Source: Paramicrobacterium chengjingii (GTDB lineage: Bacteria; Actinomycetota; Actinomycetes; Actinomycetales; Microbacteriaceae). Taken from it: 64,000 nucleotides of DNA. Where the stretch lies: NCBI RefSeq assembly GCF_011751765.2, contig NZ_CP061169.1, positions 1,426,001-1,490,000 on the forward strand, in the 5' to 3' direction. A program made the position numbers and the translations under genes. The notes under the pieces were generated by a model, which searched no databases, was not told the DNA's origin, and saw only the letters and a list, made by a program, of their open reading frames with translations. Each line of letters starts with the position of its first letter. Positions within the stretch are counted from its first letter, which is position 1. Positions 45,303 to 54,789 of this stretch are shown here, piece after piece.

Positions 45303-46037
45303 ATGACAGAAGAATCAATGACGGCGGAGAATCCCGCAGACAAGCGGCGGCGCGGAGCGCTCGCATTCCTTCGCGACCTGGTGATCATTGTGATCGTGGC
45401 GCTTCTTGTGTCATTTCTCGTCAAGACGTTTCTCGTTCGCTCGTTCTACATCCCCTCGGGATCGATGGAGAACACGCTGCAGATCGACGACCGCATCATT
45501 GTCAATGAGCTCGTGCCCGATATCGTCGATCTCCAGCGCGGCGACGTTGTCGTATTCACAGACCCGGGCGGATGGTTGAACTCACCTCCTCCTGACGCCG
45601 ACGTTCCGTGGATTGTCAGTGCGTGGGACGGGCTGCTGAATTCGGTGGGTCTTTCCGTGAGTGACAGCAATGACCACCTCATCAAACGCGTGATCGGGTT
45701 GCCGGGCGACCATGTGACCTGCTGCAATGCGCTCGGGCAGATGAGCGTCAACGGCGTGCCGCTCAACGAGACGTATCTGCTGCTTCCCCAGTCGGCGCAG
45801 GCAGTCTCAGCGACATCGTTCGACGTGACAGTGCCCGATGACTCGCTTTGGGTGATGGGGGACAACCGCTACAACTCCAAGGACTCCCGCTACAACGGCA
45901 ACACCCCGGGCAAGGGCTACGTGCCGATCGACAACGTCGTCGGCCGAGCCTTTGTGATCAGCTGGCCGATTGCGCGGTGGCAGTGGCTTGGCGACTATCC
46001 TGAGACGTTTGCAGGAATTCCGGATGCGGGAAGCTAA
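45303..46037 (+). CDS. lepB: signal peptidase I
   Basis: 244 residues. One N-terminal membrane helix (LVIIVIVALLVSFLVKTFLV), then the catalytic Ser in PSGSMENTL, the Lys in HLIKRVIGLPGD, and the conserved MGDNRYNSKDSR box. It cleaves signal peptides of exported proteins outside the membrane. ATG 45303 is taken; an ATG five codons later is possible. Confidence 0.95.
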   Translation: MTEESMTAENPADKRRRGALAFLRDLVIIVIVALLVSFLVKTFLVRSFYIPSGSMENTLQIDDRIIVNELVPDIVDLQRGDVVVFTDPGGWLNSPPPDADVPWIVSAWDGLLNSVGLSVSDSNDHLIKRVIGLPGDHVTCCNALGQMSVNGVPLNETYLLLPQSAQAVSATSFDVTVPDDSLWVMGDNRYNSKDSRYNGNTPGKGYVPIDNVVGRAFVISWPIARWQWLGDYPETFAGIPDAGS

Positions 46038-46048
46038 GCGAGTCGTGC

Positions 46049-46696
46049 ATGGTCGTCTGTGATCCGACGCTTGACGTTGAGTCTGAGCTGCTCACTGGAG
46101 GGGCGCCGTTTGTGATCGGCTGCGATGAAGTCGGTCGCGGAGCTGTCGCCGGGCCCGTCGCCGTAGGAATGGCCGTCGTCGATGCGACGCACGTGATCAT
46201 CCCCGATGGCCTGCGCGATTCAAAGATGCTCAGCGAGAAGAAGCGCACTGCACTCGCACCCATCGTGCAGTCCTGGGCTTTGCATTCTGCCGTGGGGCTG
46301 GCCAGCGCTGGCGAAGTGGACGAGATCGGCATCATCGCTGCCCTCGGGCTGGCAGCCAAGCGCGCCCTCGGCGTTCTTCATGAGCAGGGCCTCGCGGTCG
46401 CCTCAGGCATCATCCTTCTCGATGGCAACCACGACTACCTGTCACCGATGCTGAACCACCCTCTCGACGTGCGCACGCGGGTGAAGGGCGACCGTGACTG
46501 TGCGTCGATCTCGGGGGCATCCGTTGTCGCGAAGGTGCACAGAGACACCATCATGATCGCTGAGCATGCGCGGCATCCGGAATATGGATGGCAGGCGAAT
46601 AAGGGATACGGATCGACTGTGCACATGGAAGCGATCAGGCTGAACGGGCCAACGCCGGTACACCGCCGAAGTTGGCTCACCAACCACGTAGGATGA
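46049..46696 (+). CDS. rnhB: ribonuclease HII
   Basis: 215 residues. GCDEVGRGAVAGPV carries the catalytic Asp-Glu pair, and DGLRDSKMLSEKKR and DGNHDYL complete the site. It removes ribonucleotides embedded in DNA. ATG 46049 lies 11 bases after lepB in the same transcript, the usual actinobacterial order. Confidence 0.95.
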   Translation: MVVCDPTLDVESELLTGGAPFVIGCDEVGRGAVAGPVAVGMAVVDATHVIIPDGLRDSKMLSEKKRTALAPIVQSWALHSAVGLASAGEVDEIGIIAALGLAAKRALGVLHEQGLAVASGIILLDGNHDYLSPMLNHPLDVRTRVKGDRDCASISGASVVAKVHRDTIMIAEHARHPEYGWQANKGYGSTVHMEAIRLNGPTPVHRRSWLTNHVG

Positions 46697-46703
46697 GACG
46701 ACA

Positions 46704-47027
46704 ATGGATGAAGAGGATTTCGAGGACTACGACCGTGAGGTCGAGCTTGCACTATTTCGTGAGTACCGTGACGTTGTCGGCCAATTCGGCTATGTGATTG
46801 AGACCGAACGCCGGTTTTACCTGGCGAACGACGTCGAGCTGGTACGCCGCGACACGGAGCACGATTTCTACTTCGAGATCACGATGAAAGACGTCTGGGT
46901 GTGGGATATCTACCGCTCGGACCGCTTCGTGAAATCGGTGCGGGTGCTCACGTTCAAGGACGTCAATATCGAGGAGCTTCAGAGCCGCGAGTTCGAGCTT
47001 CCCAAGGATCTCGCTCTCGACGAGTAG
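46704..47027 (+). CDS. DUF2469 domain-containing protein
   Basis: 107 residues, highly acidic at the N-terminus (DEEDFEDYDREVELALFREY), with VWVWDIYRSDRFVKSVRV. It is an actinobacterial family (DUF2469) of unknown function, nearly always between rnhB and yraN as here. It starts seven bases after rnhB. Confidence 0.9.
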   Translation: MDEEDFEDYDREVELALFREYRDVVGQFGYVIETERRFYLANDVELVRRDTEHDFYFEITMKDVWVWDIYRSDRFVKSVRVLTFKDVNIEELQSREFELPKDLALDE

Positions 47028-47170
47028 TCGCAGTCCGGATGCCGCGGGACGCCGTCATGCACACATTGCTGCACGCGAATCGTCGTCCACAGTTTGCGTG
47101 GTGATCCGGCGCGCTCACAACTGAGCACGATGCCCTCGCGCGTGAGGCGTTGCAGCGCCACGATGGTCGC

Positions 47171-47530
47171 ATGCACGAGTCAACGATCGAATTCGGCGCA
47201 CGCGGCGAAGACGCAGCCTGCGCACACCTGGAGCGAGCAGGCTACGAGATACTCGAGCGCAATTGGCGCCATACACTTGGCGAAATCGACATTATTGCCC
47301 GAACGGGTGAGACCGTTGTCTTCGTCGAGGTCAAGACGCGCTCCGGAATCGGCTACGGGCATCCGTTCGAGGCGATAACGCGCGACAAATCTCTTCGTCT
47401 TCGGCGGCTTGCGCATCAATGGGTCGCCGATGCGAGCACGGTTCCACGCCGCATCCGTATCGACGCTATAGCTGTTCTTTGGCCCCGTGATGGCCGGCCA
47501 TCCATCGAACACCTTGAGCAGGTGTGCTGA
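47171..47530 (+). CDS. YraN/UPF0102 family endonuclease-like protein
   Basis: 119 residues. The PD-(D/E)XK nuclease pattern is visible: GARGEDAACAHLE, GEIDIIART and VFVEVKTR. The cellular role is unsettled, but it is linked to comM and dprA in many genomes, and its TGA overlaps the comM-like ATG here. ATG 47171 is chosen; a TTG seven codons upstream is possible. The 143-base gap before it has no recognisable feature. Confidence 0.88.
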   Translation: MHESTIEFGARGEDAACAHLERAGYEILERNWRHTLGEIDIIARTGETVVFVEVKTRSGIGYGHPFEAITRDKSLRLRRLAHQWVADASTVPRRIRIDAIAVLWPRDGRPSIEHLEQVC

Positions 47531-49062
47531 TGACCGTTGCACGTACCTGGGCCGTTGCCCTGATCGGCCTTGACGGCACACTCATCGAGGTCGAGGCCGA
47601 CATCTCCGCACAGCTTCCGGCATTTGTGATCATCGGTCTCGGAGACCGATCACTTCGTGAAGCCGAGGGTCGTGTCCGACAAGCGGCGAGCAATTCGGGA
47701 TGCCGACTGGCACCGCGGCACATCACCGTCAACCTGTCTCCGGCGAGCCTTCCCAAGCACGGTGCGACGTTTGACCTGGCAATTGCTCTCGCGTGTCTTG
47801 CCGCGGACGGGATGGTGGACCGCACATCGGTGGACCGCGTGGTTCACATCGGGGAACTGGGGCTTGACGGCCGACTGAGACCCACCCCTGGCGTGCTTCC
47901 CGCTGTCCGCTCCGCGGTTCGAGAGGGCCGAGCTATCGTGATGGTTCCGACGGCGAACGCCGAGGAGGCACGGCTCGTTCCCGGAGCCACCGTCGTGCCC
48001 GTTGGATCACTTCGCGATGCGGCGATTCATCATGGCGCCGACCTGGACGCCCGAGCCACCGAGCCGATACAGGCAGCGCCGCACGGTGACGTGCCTGTCG
48101 ATGATCTCGACATCGGCGACGTCGTCGGGCAATCGGAGGCCGTTGATGCCCTCGAGACCGCCGCGGCCGGCGGGCATCACGTGATGATGCTGGGTCCGCC
48201 TGGGGCGGGAAAGACGATGCTTGCTGAACGTCTGCCGGGCATTTTGCCCGACCTCAGCATCGATGAGGCTCTCGAGACGGCAAGCGTTCGCTCGCTTGCG
48301 GGGGAGCCGATCGATGGCACCCTCTGCGTGCGGCCAGGCTACGAGGCACCGCATCACACGGCGACGGCTGCCGCGATCGTCGGGGGTGGGAGTGGAATGA
48401 TCCGCCCTGGTGCGGCGGCTCGGGCAGTCAACGGGGTGCTCTTTCTCGATGAAGCACCGGAGTTTCCTCGTACGGTCCTCGATGCACTCCGACAGCCGCT
48501 TGAAAGCGGCGTCATCACCATTCATCGGGCGAATTCTGTCGCACGATTTCCCGGTCGATTCCAGCTTGTCATCGCAGCGAATCCGTGCCCGTGCGGTCAG
48601 TACGGATCAGCAGACGGTGCCTGCACGTGCCCGCCTGCAGCGATTCGTCGATACCTGGGGAGGCTCTCGGGGCCATTGCGCGATCGGGTCGATATTCATT
48701 TGAATATCCCGCGTGTTTCCGCGGCACATTTGCGGGCGGCGCGCGCGTCTTCGGCGCTCCACTCGAGCGACGTGCGAGAGCGAGTCGCGGCCGCGCGAGC
48801 ACGCGCCGCGGAGCGTCTGAAAGAAACACCGTGGACGCGGAATTCGGAGGTGACCGGCGCGTGGTTGCGCGGTGACGGTGCCCTTTCGCGCGGCGTCACG
48901 GCAGTCATCGATCGCGCGTTGGAACGTGGCGGTCTCACCATGCGCGGTTACGACAGGGTTCTGCGAGTTGCGTGGAGCGTAAGTGACCTTGCTGAATCGT
49001 CGAGGCCGACGGCAGAGCATGTGGGCAAGGCGTTGTATTTGAGAAAGGGAATAGCGACGTGA
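47530..49062 (+). CDS. YifB/ComM family Mg-chelatase-like AAA ATPase
   Basis: 510 residues. An N-terminal Lon-protease-like ChlI domain (GLGDRSLREAEGRVRQA), Walker A GPPGAGKTMLAERLPG, Walker B FLDEAPEF, and a cysteine-bearing stretch (NPCPCGQYGSADGACTCPP). ComM is a DNA helicase that promotes branch migration in natural transformation. It overlaps yraN (ATGA) and overlaps dprA by four bases, a DNA-uptake type gene trio. Confidence 0.92.
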   Translation: MTVARTWAVALIGLDGTLIEVEADISAQLPAFVIIGLGDRSLREAEGRVRQAASNSGCRLAPRHITVNLSPASLPKHGATFDLAIALACLAADGMVDRTSVDRVVHIGELGLDGRLRPTPGVLPAVRSAVREGRAIVMVPTANAEEARLVPGATVVPVGSLRDAAIHHGADLDARATEPIQAAPHGDVPVDDLDIGDVVGQSEAVDALETAAAGGHHVMMLGPPGAGKTMLAERLPGILPDLSIDEALETASVRSLAGEPIDGTLCVRPGYEAPHHTATAAAIVGGGSGMIRPGAAARAVNGVLFLDEAPEFPRTVLDALRQPLESGVITIHRANSVARFPGRFQLVIAANPCPCGQYGSADGACTCPPAAIRRYLGRLSGPLRDRVDIHLNIPRVSAAHLRAARASSALHSSDVRERVAAARARAAERLKETPWTRNSEVTGAWLRGDGALSRGVTAVIDRALERGGLTMRGYDRVLRVAWSVSDLAESSRPTAEHVGKALYLRKGIAT

Positions 49063-50252
49063 CGACTCCAGACAACAGAGGGAAAAATGCATGTGCAGGC
49101 GAGAAACTTCGTGATGATGATGCAGAGCGGGTTGCGCGAGAGCAGTGGCTCGGCATCGCCGAGCCGGGAGACAGCACGGCGCATTCTCTGATCGGCGCAC
49201 TCGGTGCGTCTTCTGCACTCGACCTCGTGTCGAGCGGAGCGTCGGCCCGGGACATCGTCGATGTTCTCGTGAAGCACGTTGATGCCGGGGCAGAGCTCAT
49301 CGACGATCTCGTTGCCCTCGTCGGCGATGGTCTTAAGCGCTGGTCAGGGCGAATTGGAGTCACCGACGTCGATGCGGCTCGTCGTTCTGCCGCCGCGTGC
49401 GACGCGCGATTTCTCATGCCAGGCGATTCAGAATGGCCCGGTTCGTTCGACGATTTGGGGGAGCACGCGCCACTTGGACTCTGGGTGCGAGGCCAGCTTG
49501 GAACCTTTCCCGAGAGATCGGTGGCTCTCGTGGGGTCTCGCAATTCAACCGGGTACGGGGAGCACATCACCGTCGAAATCGCATCTGGTCTCGTGTCGCG
49601 CGGGTTGGGGGTTGTTTCCGGCGCCGCATATGGAATTGACGGAAATGCACATCGTGCGGCCCTGGCGTCGAATGGGGAGACCATTGCGATACTCGCCGGG
49701 GGAGTCGATCGGCCATACCCGGCCGGTCACAGTGAGTTGATCGAGCGCATAGCAGCACGCGGTGCCCTCATCAGCGAGGTGCCCTGCGGCACGCCGCCGA
49801 CGAAGTGGCGTTTTCTGCAGCGCAACAGGCTCATCAGCGCATTGGCTACAGCGACAGTCGTGGTCGAAGCGGGGTGGCGCAGCGGCTCGCTCAACACAGC
49901 CGCGCATGCGGCGACGCTTGGGCGTCCGCTCGGGGCCGTGCCTGGGCCCGTGACGAGTGCCACATCGGCTGGGTGTCACCGTCTTCTGCGTGACAGCGGC
50001 GCGACCTGCGTCACCACGGCAGACAACGTTGCAGAGCTCGCGGGCGTCGGGGCCGACAACGACATTCTTCAGCCTCTTCGAGACTGGACTCAGACCCGAG
50101 TTCTCGACGCGATGACGTCTCGCAGGCCGCGAAGCGTTGATGAGATCGCCGCGCTGAGCGGACTCGACCATGACAGCGTGCGTGCGTGCCTCGGTGCCCT
50201 TGACGTTCTCGGCGACGTGCGTCACACCGCCAACGGATGGCTCATGTCGTGA
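49059..50252 (+). CDS. dprA: DNA-processing protein DprA
   Basis: 397 residues. The Rossmann core has VGSRNSTGYGEHIT, GAAYGIDGNAHRAAL and GGVDRPYPAGHSELIERIA; KWRFLQRNRLISALA binds single-stranded DNA. A C-terminal winged helix (SVDEIAALSGLDHDSVRACL) matches the DprA DML1 domain. It loads RecA on incoming single-stranded DNA in transformation. GTG 49059 overlaps the comM stop. Confidence 0.94.
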   Translation: MTTPDNRGKNACAGEKLRDDDAERVAREQWLGIAEPGDSTAHSLIGALGASSALDLVSSGASARDIVDVLVKHVDAGAELIDDLVALVGDGLKRWSGRIGVTDVDAARRSAAACDARFLMPGDSEWPGSFDDLGEHAPLGLWVRGQLGTFPERSVALVGSRNSTGYGEHITVEIASGLVSRGLGVVSGAAYGIDGNAHRAALASNGETIAILAGGVDRPYPAGHSELIERIAARGALISEVPCGTPPTKWRFLQRNRLISALATATVVVEAGWRSGSLNTAAHAATLGRPLGAVPGPVTSATSAGCHRLLRDSGATCVTTADNVAELAGVGADNDILQPLRDWTQTRVLDAMTSRRPRSVDEIAALSGLDHDSVRACLGALDVLGDVRHTANGWLMS

Positions 50253-50336
50253 GTCGGGCTCACTCTTCACCACGGGGTGGCGAGCTCTGCGGAGTGCCGC
50301 ACGTGAAATCCCGCAGCGTCACCGGATACTGAAACC

Positions 50337-51260
50337 ATGGACATTGCCGCGGCTCGAGAGGAGTTCATCGACTATGTGCGCGTCGAGCGGAACTTCTCGC
50401 CGCAGACCGCGCGTGCTTATGCCTCAGACCTGAGCGCATTTCTGGAATGGTCGGCCACACAGACCGTCACCGACACGCGTCATCTTAACCTCGATCACTA
50501 TCGAGATTGGCTCTGGAAGATGTCGAACGACGGACTCGCGCAAACCACCATCGCACGGCGCTCGGCGACGCTCCGAAGCTGGTCGGCATGGATGTGGCGC
50601 GAAGGAGCGACAGAGACCGACACGGCTGCGCGACTGCGCTCGCCGAAGACGGGACGGCATCTGCCGAAGGTTGTGCCGCGCGACGCCATGGATTCACTAC
50701 TTCACGGGCTGGGCGTCGCCGCCGCTGACGGCAGCCCAAGCGATGTGCGCGATCGCGCGATCGTTGAGCTGCTTTATGCATCAGGACTTCGCGTCTCTGA
50801 ATTGTGTGGACTCGATATCGATGATGTTGATCTTGACCGGCTCACCGTGCGCGTGACGGGAAAGGGGTCAAAGCAGCGAATTGTGCCCTTTGGGGTTCCA
50901 GCTCAGTCGGCGATCGTGGATTATCTTCGCGACGCCCGTGCCCTTTTGCTTCGCCAGAATTCGTCTCCGACTGCGGGAGACACGTCTGCGGTTTTCCTGG
51001 GAACTCGAGGATCGAGACTGAGCACTCGTTCGGCATACACCGTGATCTCACGCATCCTCTCCCAGGTGCCGGCGGCGAGCGGGGTCGGACCGCACACTCT
51101 GAGGCACACAGCCGCAACGCATCTTCTCGACGGCGGTGCGGATCTTCGTGCCGTGCAGGAACTCCTGGGTCACTCGAGCCTCGGGACGACACAGATCTAT
51201 ACGCACGTGTCTGCTGACCGACTCAGAGAGAGCTATCGACTGGCCCACCCTCGCGCGTAG
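50337..51260 (+). CDS. xerC: tyrosine recombinase XerC
   Basis: 307 residues. The N-terminal SAM-like DNA-binding domain is complete. The catalytic set includes Arg in YASGLRVSELCGLD, HTLRHTAATHLL (His, Arg), the final His in LGHSSLGTT, and the nucleophile Tyr in IYTHV. It resolves chromosome dimers at dif with XerD. The hexamer GATACT (50325-50330) ends six bases before ATG 50337. Its 3' end overlaps the converging M23 gene by 38 bases. The location before rpsB is the usual one for xerC. Confidence 0.92.
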   Translation: MDIAAAREEFIDYVRVERNFSPQTARAYASDLSAFLEWSATQTVTDTRHLNLDHYRDWLWKMSNDGLAQTTIARRSATLRSWSAWMWREGATETDTAARLRSPKTGRHLPKVVPRDAMDSLLHGLGVAAADGSPSDVRDRAIVELLYASGLRVSELCGLDIDDVDLDRLTVRVTGKGSKQRIVPFGVPAQSAIVDYLRDARALLLRQNSSPTAGDTSAVFLGTRGSRLSTRSAYTVISRILSQVPAASGVGPHTLRHTAATHLLDGGADLRAVQELLGHSSLGTTQIYTHVSADRLRESYRLAHPRA

Positions 51261-51804
51261 CCGCCGAGACGAACGGGAGAAGCACAGCCCTCTCGATCCC
51301 GCCGAAGAAGATGAGCGGGTTGACGTATTCGCCGTGAACACGAACGCCGATGTGCAGACAATCCGAACCGCAGTGCGGTCCCGTCGTGATTGTTCCGATC
51401 ACCTGGCCGCGTTTCACGCTCTCACCCTCTGAGACAAGCGGAGTCACCGCCTCGAAGCTGCTGAGCACGTCACCAATGTGCTCGATCGTGATCACCGGCC
51501 TGTTGACAACAACACCGGCGAAGAAAACTGTTCCCTCCGCTGGTGCGTGAACCTCCTGATTCTCGTTCGCGGCAGCATCGATTCCTCTGTGCCCCTTTCC
51601 CCAGGGGTCAGTCGGCGCCTCGAATGCCCGGGTTACACGTCGATTGCCGTCCAACGGCCATTGCCAGGATGTGTTGGCGGCAGAATCTGCGGGGGAGTGC
51701 ACAGCCGCAGCGGGAGCATCGGTAAACACCACTGACAGCCCGAGAACCACGGCGGTGACGGCAATGACGCCGCGCATTCGGCGTCGAGAGGAATGGATGC
51801 CCAT
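51223..51804 (-). CDS. M23 family metallopeptidase (secreted)
   Basis: 193 residues. A signal peptide (RRRMRGVIAVTAVVLGLSVVFTDAPAAA) is followed by a LytM/peptidase M23 domain with zinc ligands in HRGID and in CLHIGVRV. It probably cuts peptidoglycan cross-bridges. LHIG replaces the more usual HLHF-type motif, and the first His of that pair is Cys in GSDCLHIG, so activity should not be assumed. ATG 51804 puts the signal peptide at the N-terminus; GTG 51852 is an alternative. Confidence 0.85.
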   Translation of the reverse strand: MGIHSSRRRMRGVIAVTAVVLGLSVVFTDAPAAAVHSPADSAANTSWQWPLDGNRRVTRAFEAPTDPWGKGHRGIDAAANENQEVHAPAEGTVFFAGVVVNRPVITIEHIGDVLSSFEAVTPLVSEGESVKRGQVIGTITTGPHCGSDCLHIGVRVHGEYVNPLIFFGGIERAVLLPFVSAATREGGPVDSSL

Positions 51805-51913
51805 TCCCCGATTGTTGTCTGTGACGAGGGGTCCGCCTGAAACTTCAGCCACGATGTGAATGTCGATGCCTCATCGTTGGGCTGTGGACGACAACGCACG
51901 TCGCGTCGGATGC

Positions 51914-51946
51914 TAGAATGGCCGGAGCATCCCGTGTGTCGGGATG
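51914..51946 (+). promoter_or_regulatory. rpsB promoter -10 and 5' leader hairpin
   Basis: TAGAAT (51914-51919) is followed, near the expected first base, by a hairpin CATCCCG/CGGGATG (51928-51946, five-base loop). The remaining leader to rpsB is about 145 bases and can fold further. It may stabilise or autoregulate the S2 message. Confidence 0.5.
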
Positions 51947-52092
51947 ACTACGCGTGCCCAATCGGCCTCCTCACCCAACGGTCTTCGCTCTGTGAGCGTT
52001 GTGGGTGTGTGCCGGGCACCAGGGAGTGCGGTCACCAGATCGCACCATCAACCGCAGAGACGCCGCACGGCGTCAGAGAAGGAGACACGGCC

Positions 52093-53076
52093 ATGGCCGT
52101 CGTAACGATTCGCCAGCTGCTTGACAGCGGCGTGCACTTCGGGCACCAGACCCGTCGTTGGAACCCCAAGATGAAGCGCTTCATCTTCACGGAGCGTTCC
52201 GGCATCTACATCATTGACCTTCAGCAGTCGCTCGCGTACATCGACCGCGCGTACGACTTCGTCAAGGAGACCGTCGCCCACGGCGGCAGCGTGCTCTTCG
52301 TCGGAACGAAGAAGCAGGCTCAGGAATCCATCGCCGAGCAGGCGACGCGCGTGGGTCAGCCCTACGTCAACCAGCGTTGGCTTGGTGGACTCCTCACGAA
52401 CTTCCAGACGGTTTCGAAGCGACTTGCGCGCATGAAGGAGCTCGAGGAGCTCGACTACGAGGATGCCTCGAAGTCTGCCTTCACAAAGAAGGAACTTCTG
52501 ATCAAGAAGCGCGAGCTCGACAAGCTTCACAAGTCGCTTGGCGGAATTCGCAACCTCACGAAGACCCCGTCTGCACTGTGGATCGTCGACACGAAGAAGG
52601 AGCACCTCGCCGTTGACGAGGCGAAGAAGCTCGGGATTCCCGTCGTCGCCATTCTCGACACCAACTGCGACCCCGACGAGGTCAACTACCCGATTCCGGG
52701 GAACGACGACGCGATCCGTTCCGTGAGCCTGCTCACACGCATCGTTGCCGACGCCGCCGCCGAGGGTCTCATCCAGCGCCACCAGAAGCCTGCCGAGGGT
52801 TCTGAGCAGGCCGAGCCGCTGGCCGAGTGGGAGAAAGAACTTCTGACCGCTGAGCAGGGCGAGTCCACGACCGAGCCGGCCGACGAACCAGCTGAGAAGT
52901 CTGATGCTCCTGCTGTCGACGCAGCCGAGGCTCCGGCAACAGACGAGGCTCCGGCTGCCGAAGAGGCACCCGCCGCTGAGACAGCCGAAGCTCCCGCTGA
53001 GGAAACTGCCGAAGAGGCAACCGAGGCTCCTGCTGCTGAGGCCGACGAAGCCACTGCAGCCGACGACGCAAAGTAA
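52093..53076 (+). CDS. rpsB: 30S ribosomal protein S2
   Basis: 327 residues. The S2 core ([20 protein letters not shown] to about residue 235) is followed by a tail of about 85 residues of Ala/Glu/Pro (motif [19 protein letters not shown]). The tail is repetitive and probably disordered, like that of S16. ATG 52093 has GAAGGAGA upstream. It heads the classic rpsB-tsf-pyrH-frr-cdsA region. Confidence 0.96.
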   Translation: MAVVTIRQLLDSGVHFGHQTRRWNPKMKRFIFTERSGIYIIDLQQSLAYIDRAYDFVKETVAHGGSVLFVGTKKQAQESIAEQATRVGQPYVNQRWLGGLLTNFQTVSKRLARMKELEELDYEDASKSAFTKKELLIKKRELDKLHKSLGGIRNLTKTPSALWIVDTKKEHLAVDEAKKLGIPVVAILDTNCDPDEVNYPIPGNDDAIRSVSLLTRIVADAAAEGLIQRHQKPAEGSEQAEPLAEWEKELLTAEQGESTTEPADEPAEKSDAPAVDAAEAPATDEAPAAEEAPAAETAEAPAEETAEEATEAPAAEADEATAADDAK

Positions 53077-53102
53077 CTTTCGACTACAAGGAGTTCCATA
53101 CA

Positions 53103-53930
53103 ATGGCAAACTTCAGCATTGCCGATCTGAAGACGCTGCGTGAGCAGCTTGGCACGGGCATGGCCGACACAAAGGCCGCGCTCGTCGAAGCTGACGGTGA
53201 CATCGAGAAGGCGACGGAGATTCTTCGTCTGAAGGGTGCAAAGGGCAACGCAAAGCGCGCTGACCGTTCGACGAGCGAGGGACTGATCCTCTCGCGCGAG
53301 TCCGACGGTTCAACGACGCTTGTCGAGCTGGCCTGCGAGACTGACTTCGTCGCAAAGAACGAGAAGTTCGGCGACCTGGCAAACACGGTTGCCGACGCGG
53401 TAGTCGCGGCTGGCGCGTCGTCGGTCGATGAAGGTCTCGCTGCCGTCAGCGATGGCAAGACCGTCGCCGACGTCATCGGCGAGCAGGCAGCGACCATCGG
53501 CGAGAAGATCGAACTCCGTCGTGTTGTGCGCGTCGAGGGTACGAACTTCGCTGTCTATCTGCACCGCACGTCGAAGGACCTGCCGCCCCAGATCGGAGTC
53601 GTCGTTTCCTACCAGGGCGACGACGCAGAGACGGCCCGTGCCATCGCGCAGCACATCGCAATGTTCGACCCGGCCTACCTGGGCGTCGACGACGTTCCGG
53701 CAGACGTGCTCGATAAAGAGCGTGAGATCGTCACCGAGATCTCGCGCAACGAGGGCAAGCCAGAGGCCGCGCTCCCGAAGATCATCGAGGGCCGCGTGAA
53801 TGCCTTCCTCAAGCAGGTTGTGCTTGTGGAGCAGGCGTACGCCCGCGACAGCAAGGTTCAGGTGAAGAAGGTTCTCGCCGACTCTGGCCTGACCATCACC
53901 GGTTTTGCTCGCCTGAAGGTCGGCGCGTAA
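53103..53930 (+). CDS. tsf: translation elongation factor Ts
   Basis: 275 residues. The N-terminal UBA-like domain (DLKTLREQLGTGMADTKAAL) and the EF-Tu contact CETDFVAKNEKF are intact. It exchanges GDP for GTP on EF-Tu. AAGGAG precedes ATG 53103. A terminator follows 12 bases after the stop. Confidence 0.97.
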   Translation: MANFSIADLKTLREQLGTGMADTKAALVEADGDIEKATEILRLKGAKGNAKRADRSTSEGLILSRESDGSTTLVELACETDFVAKNEKFGDLANTVADAVVAAGASSVDEGLAAVSDGKTVADVIGEQAATIGEKIELRRVVRVEGTNFAVYLHRTSKDLPPQIGVVVSYQGDDAETARAIAQHIAMFDPAYLGVDDVPADVLDKEREIVTEISRNEGKPEAALPKIIEGRVNAFLKQVVLVEQAYARDSKVQVKKVLADSGLTITGFARLKVGA

Positions 53931-53942
53931 AGATACGAGAGG

Positions 53943-53977
53943 AGTCCGGGTTGCGAATTGAGCAGCCCGGACTTCTT
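53943..53977 (+). terminator. terminator after tsf
   Basis: AGTCCGGGTTGC pairs with GCAGCCCGGACT (one G-T) across a seven-base loop and is followed by TCTTT. It separates rpsB-tsf from pyrH. Confidence 0.7.
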
Positions 53978-54043
53978 TGTGTGTGCACGCATGCACGACA
54001 CCCAGTAGTTTGAAGAGCACACGATCGGAAGGATGTCATCTGC

Positions 54044-54754
54044 ATGTCGGAGAAGAAGCGCAGAGTACTGCTGAAGCTGTCAGGTGAAGCGTTCGGTGGA
54101 GGCCAGCTCGGGGTGAACCCCGACGTTGTCGGTAACATCGCCCGGGAAATTGCAGAAGCCGCCAGCGACGTCGAGATTGCCGTCGTCGTGGGAGGCGGCA
54201 ACTTTTTTCGCGGAGCTGAACTCTCAGAGCGCGGCATGGAACGCGGCCGCGCCGACTATATGGGCATGCTCGGCACCGTTATGAATGCCCTTGCATTGCA
54301 AGACTTCCTCGAGCAGGCCGGCGCAACGACGCGCGTTCAGTCTGCAATCGAGATGACTCAGGTGGCGGAGCCGTACATTCCGCGTCGAGCTGAACGGCAC
54401 CTCGAGAAGGGGCGTGTCGTCATCTTCGGTGCCGGAGCAGGCCTTCCCTATTTCTCGACTGACACCGTGTCGGCCCAGCGTGCGCTTGAAATCGGCGCCG
54501 ATGTTGTGCTCGTTGCGAAGAACGGTGTGGACGGCGTTTACACGGCCGACCCTCGCATCGACACGAGCGCAACTCTCATCGACAACATCACGTATCAGGA
54601 GGCGCTGCAGAAGGGCCTCAAGGTTGTCGATTCCACGGCATTCAGCCTGTGCATGGATAACCATATGCCGATGCAGGTGTTCGGAATGGAGCCATCGGGC
54701 AACGTCACGGCTGCGCTGCGCGGCAGTGAGATGGGAACCTTCGTCAGCAACTAG
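54044..54754 (+). CDS. pyrH: UMP kinase
   Basis: 236 residues, amino-acid-kinase fold hexamer. It phosphorylates UMP to [25 protein letters not shown] and [14 protein letters not shown] are the nucleotide-binding motifs. GGAAGGA lies upstream of ATG 54044. It is followed by frr after 35 bases. Confidence 0.97.
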   Translation: MSEKKRRVLLKLSGEAFGGGQLGVNPDVVGNIAREIAEAASDVEIAVVVGGGNFFRGAELSERGMERGRADYMGMLGTVMNALALQDFLEQAGATTRVQSAIEMTQVAEPYIPRRAERHLEKGRVVIFGAGAGLPYFSTDTVSAQRALEIGADVVLVAKNGVDGVYTADPRIDTSATLIDNITYQEALQKGLKVVDSTAFSLCMDNHMPMQVFGMEPSGNVTAALRGSEMGTFVSN

Positions 54755-54789
54755 ACTGGATCAAGGCCAACGACGAGAAGGAGCGACGA

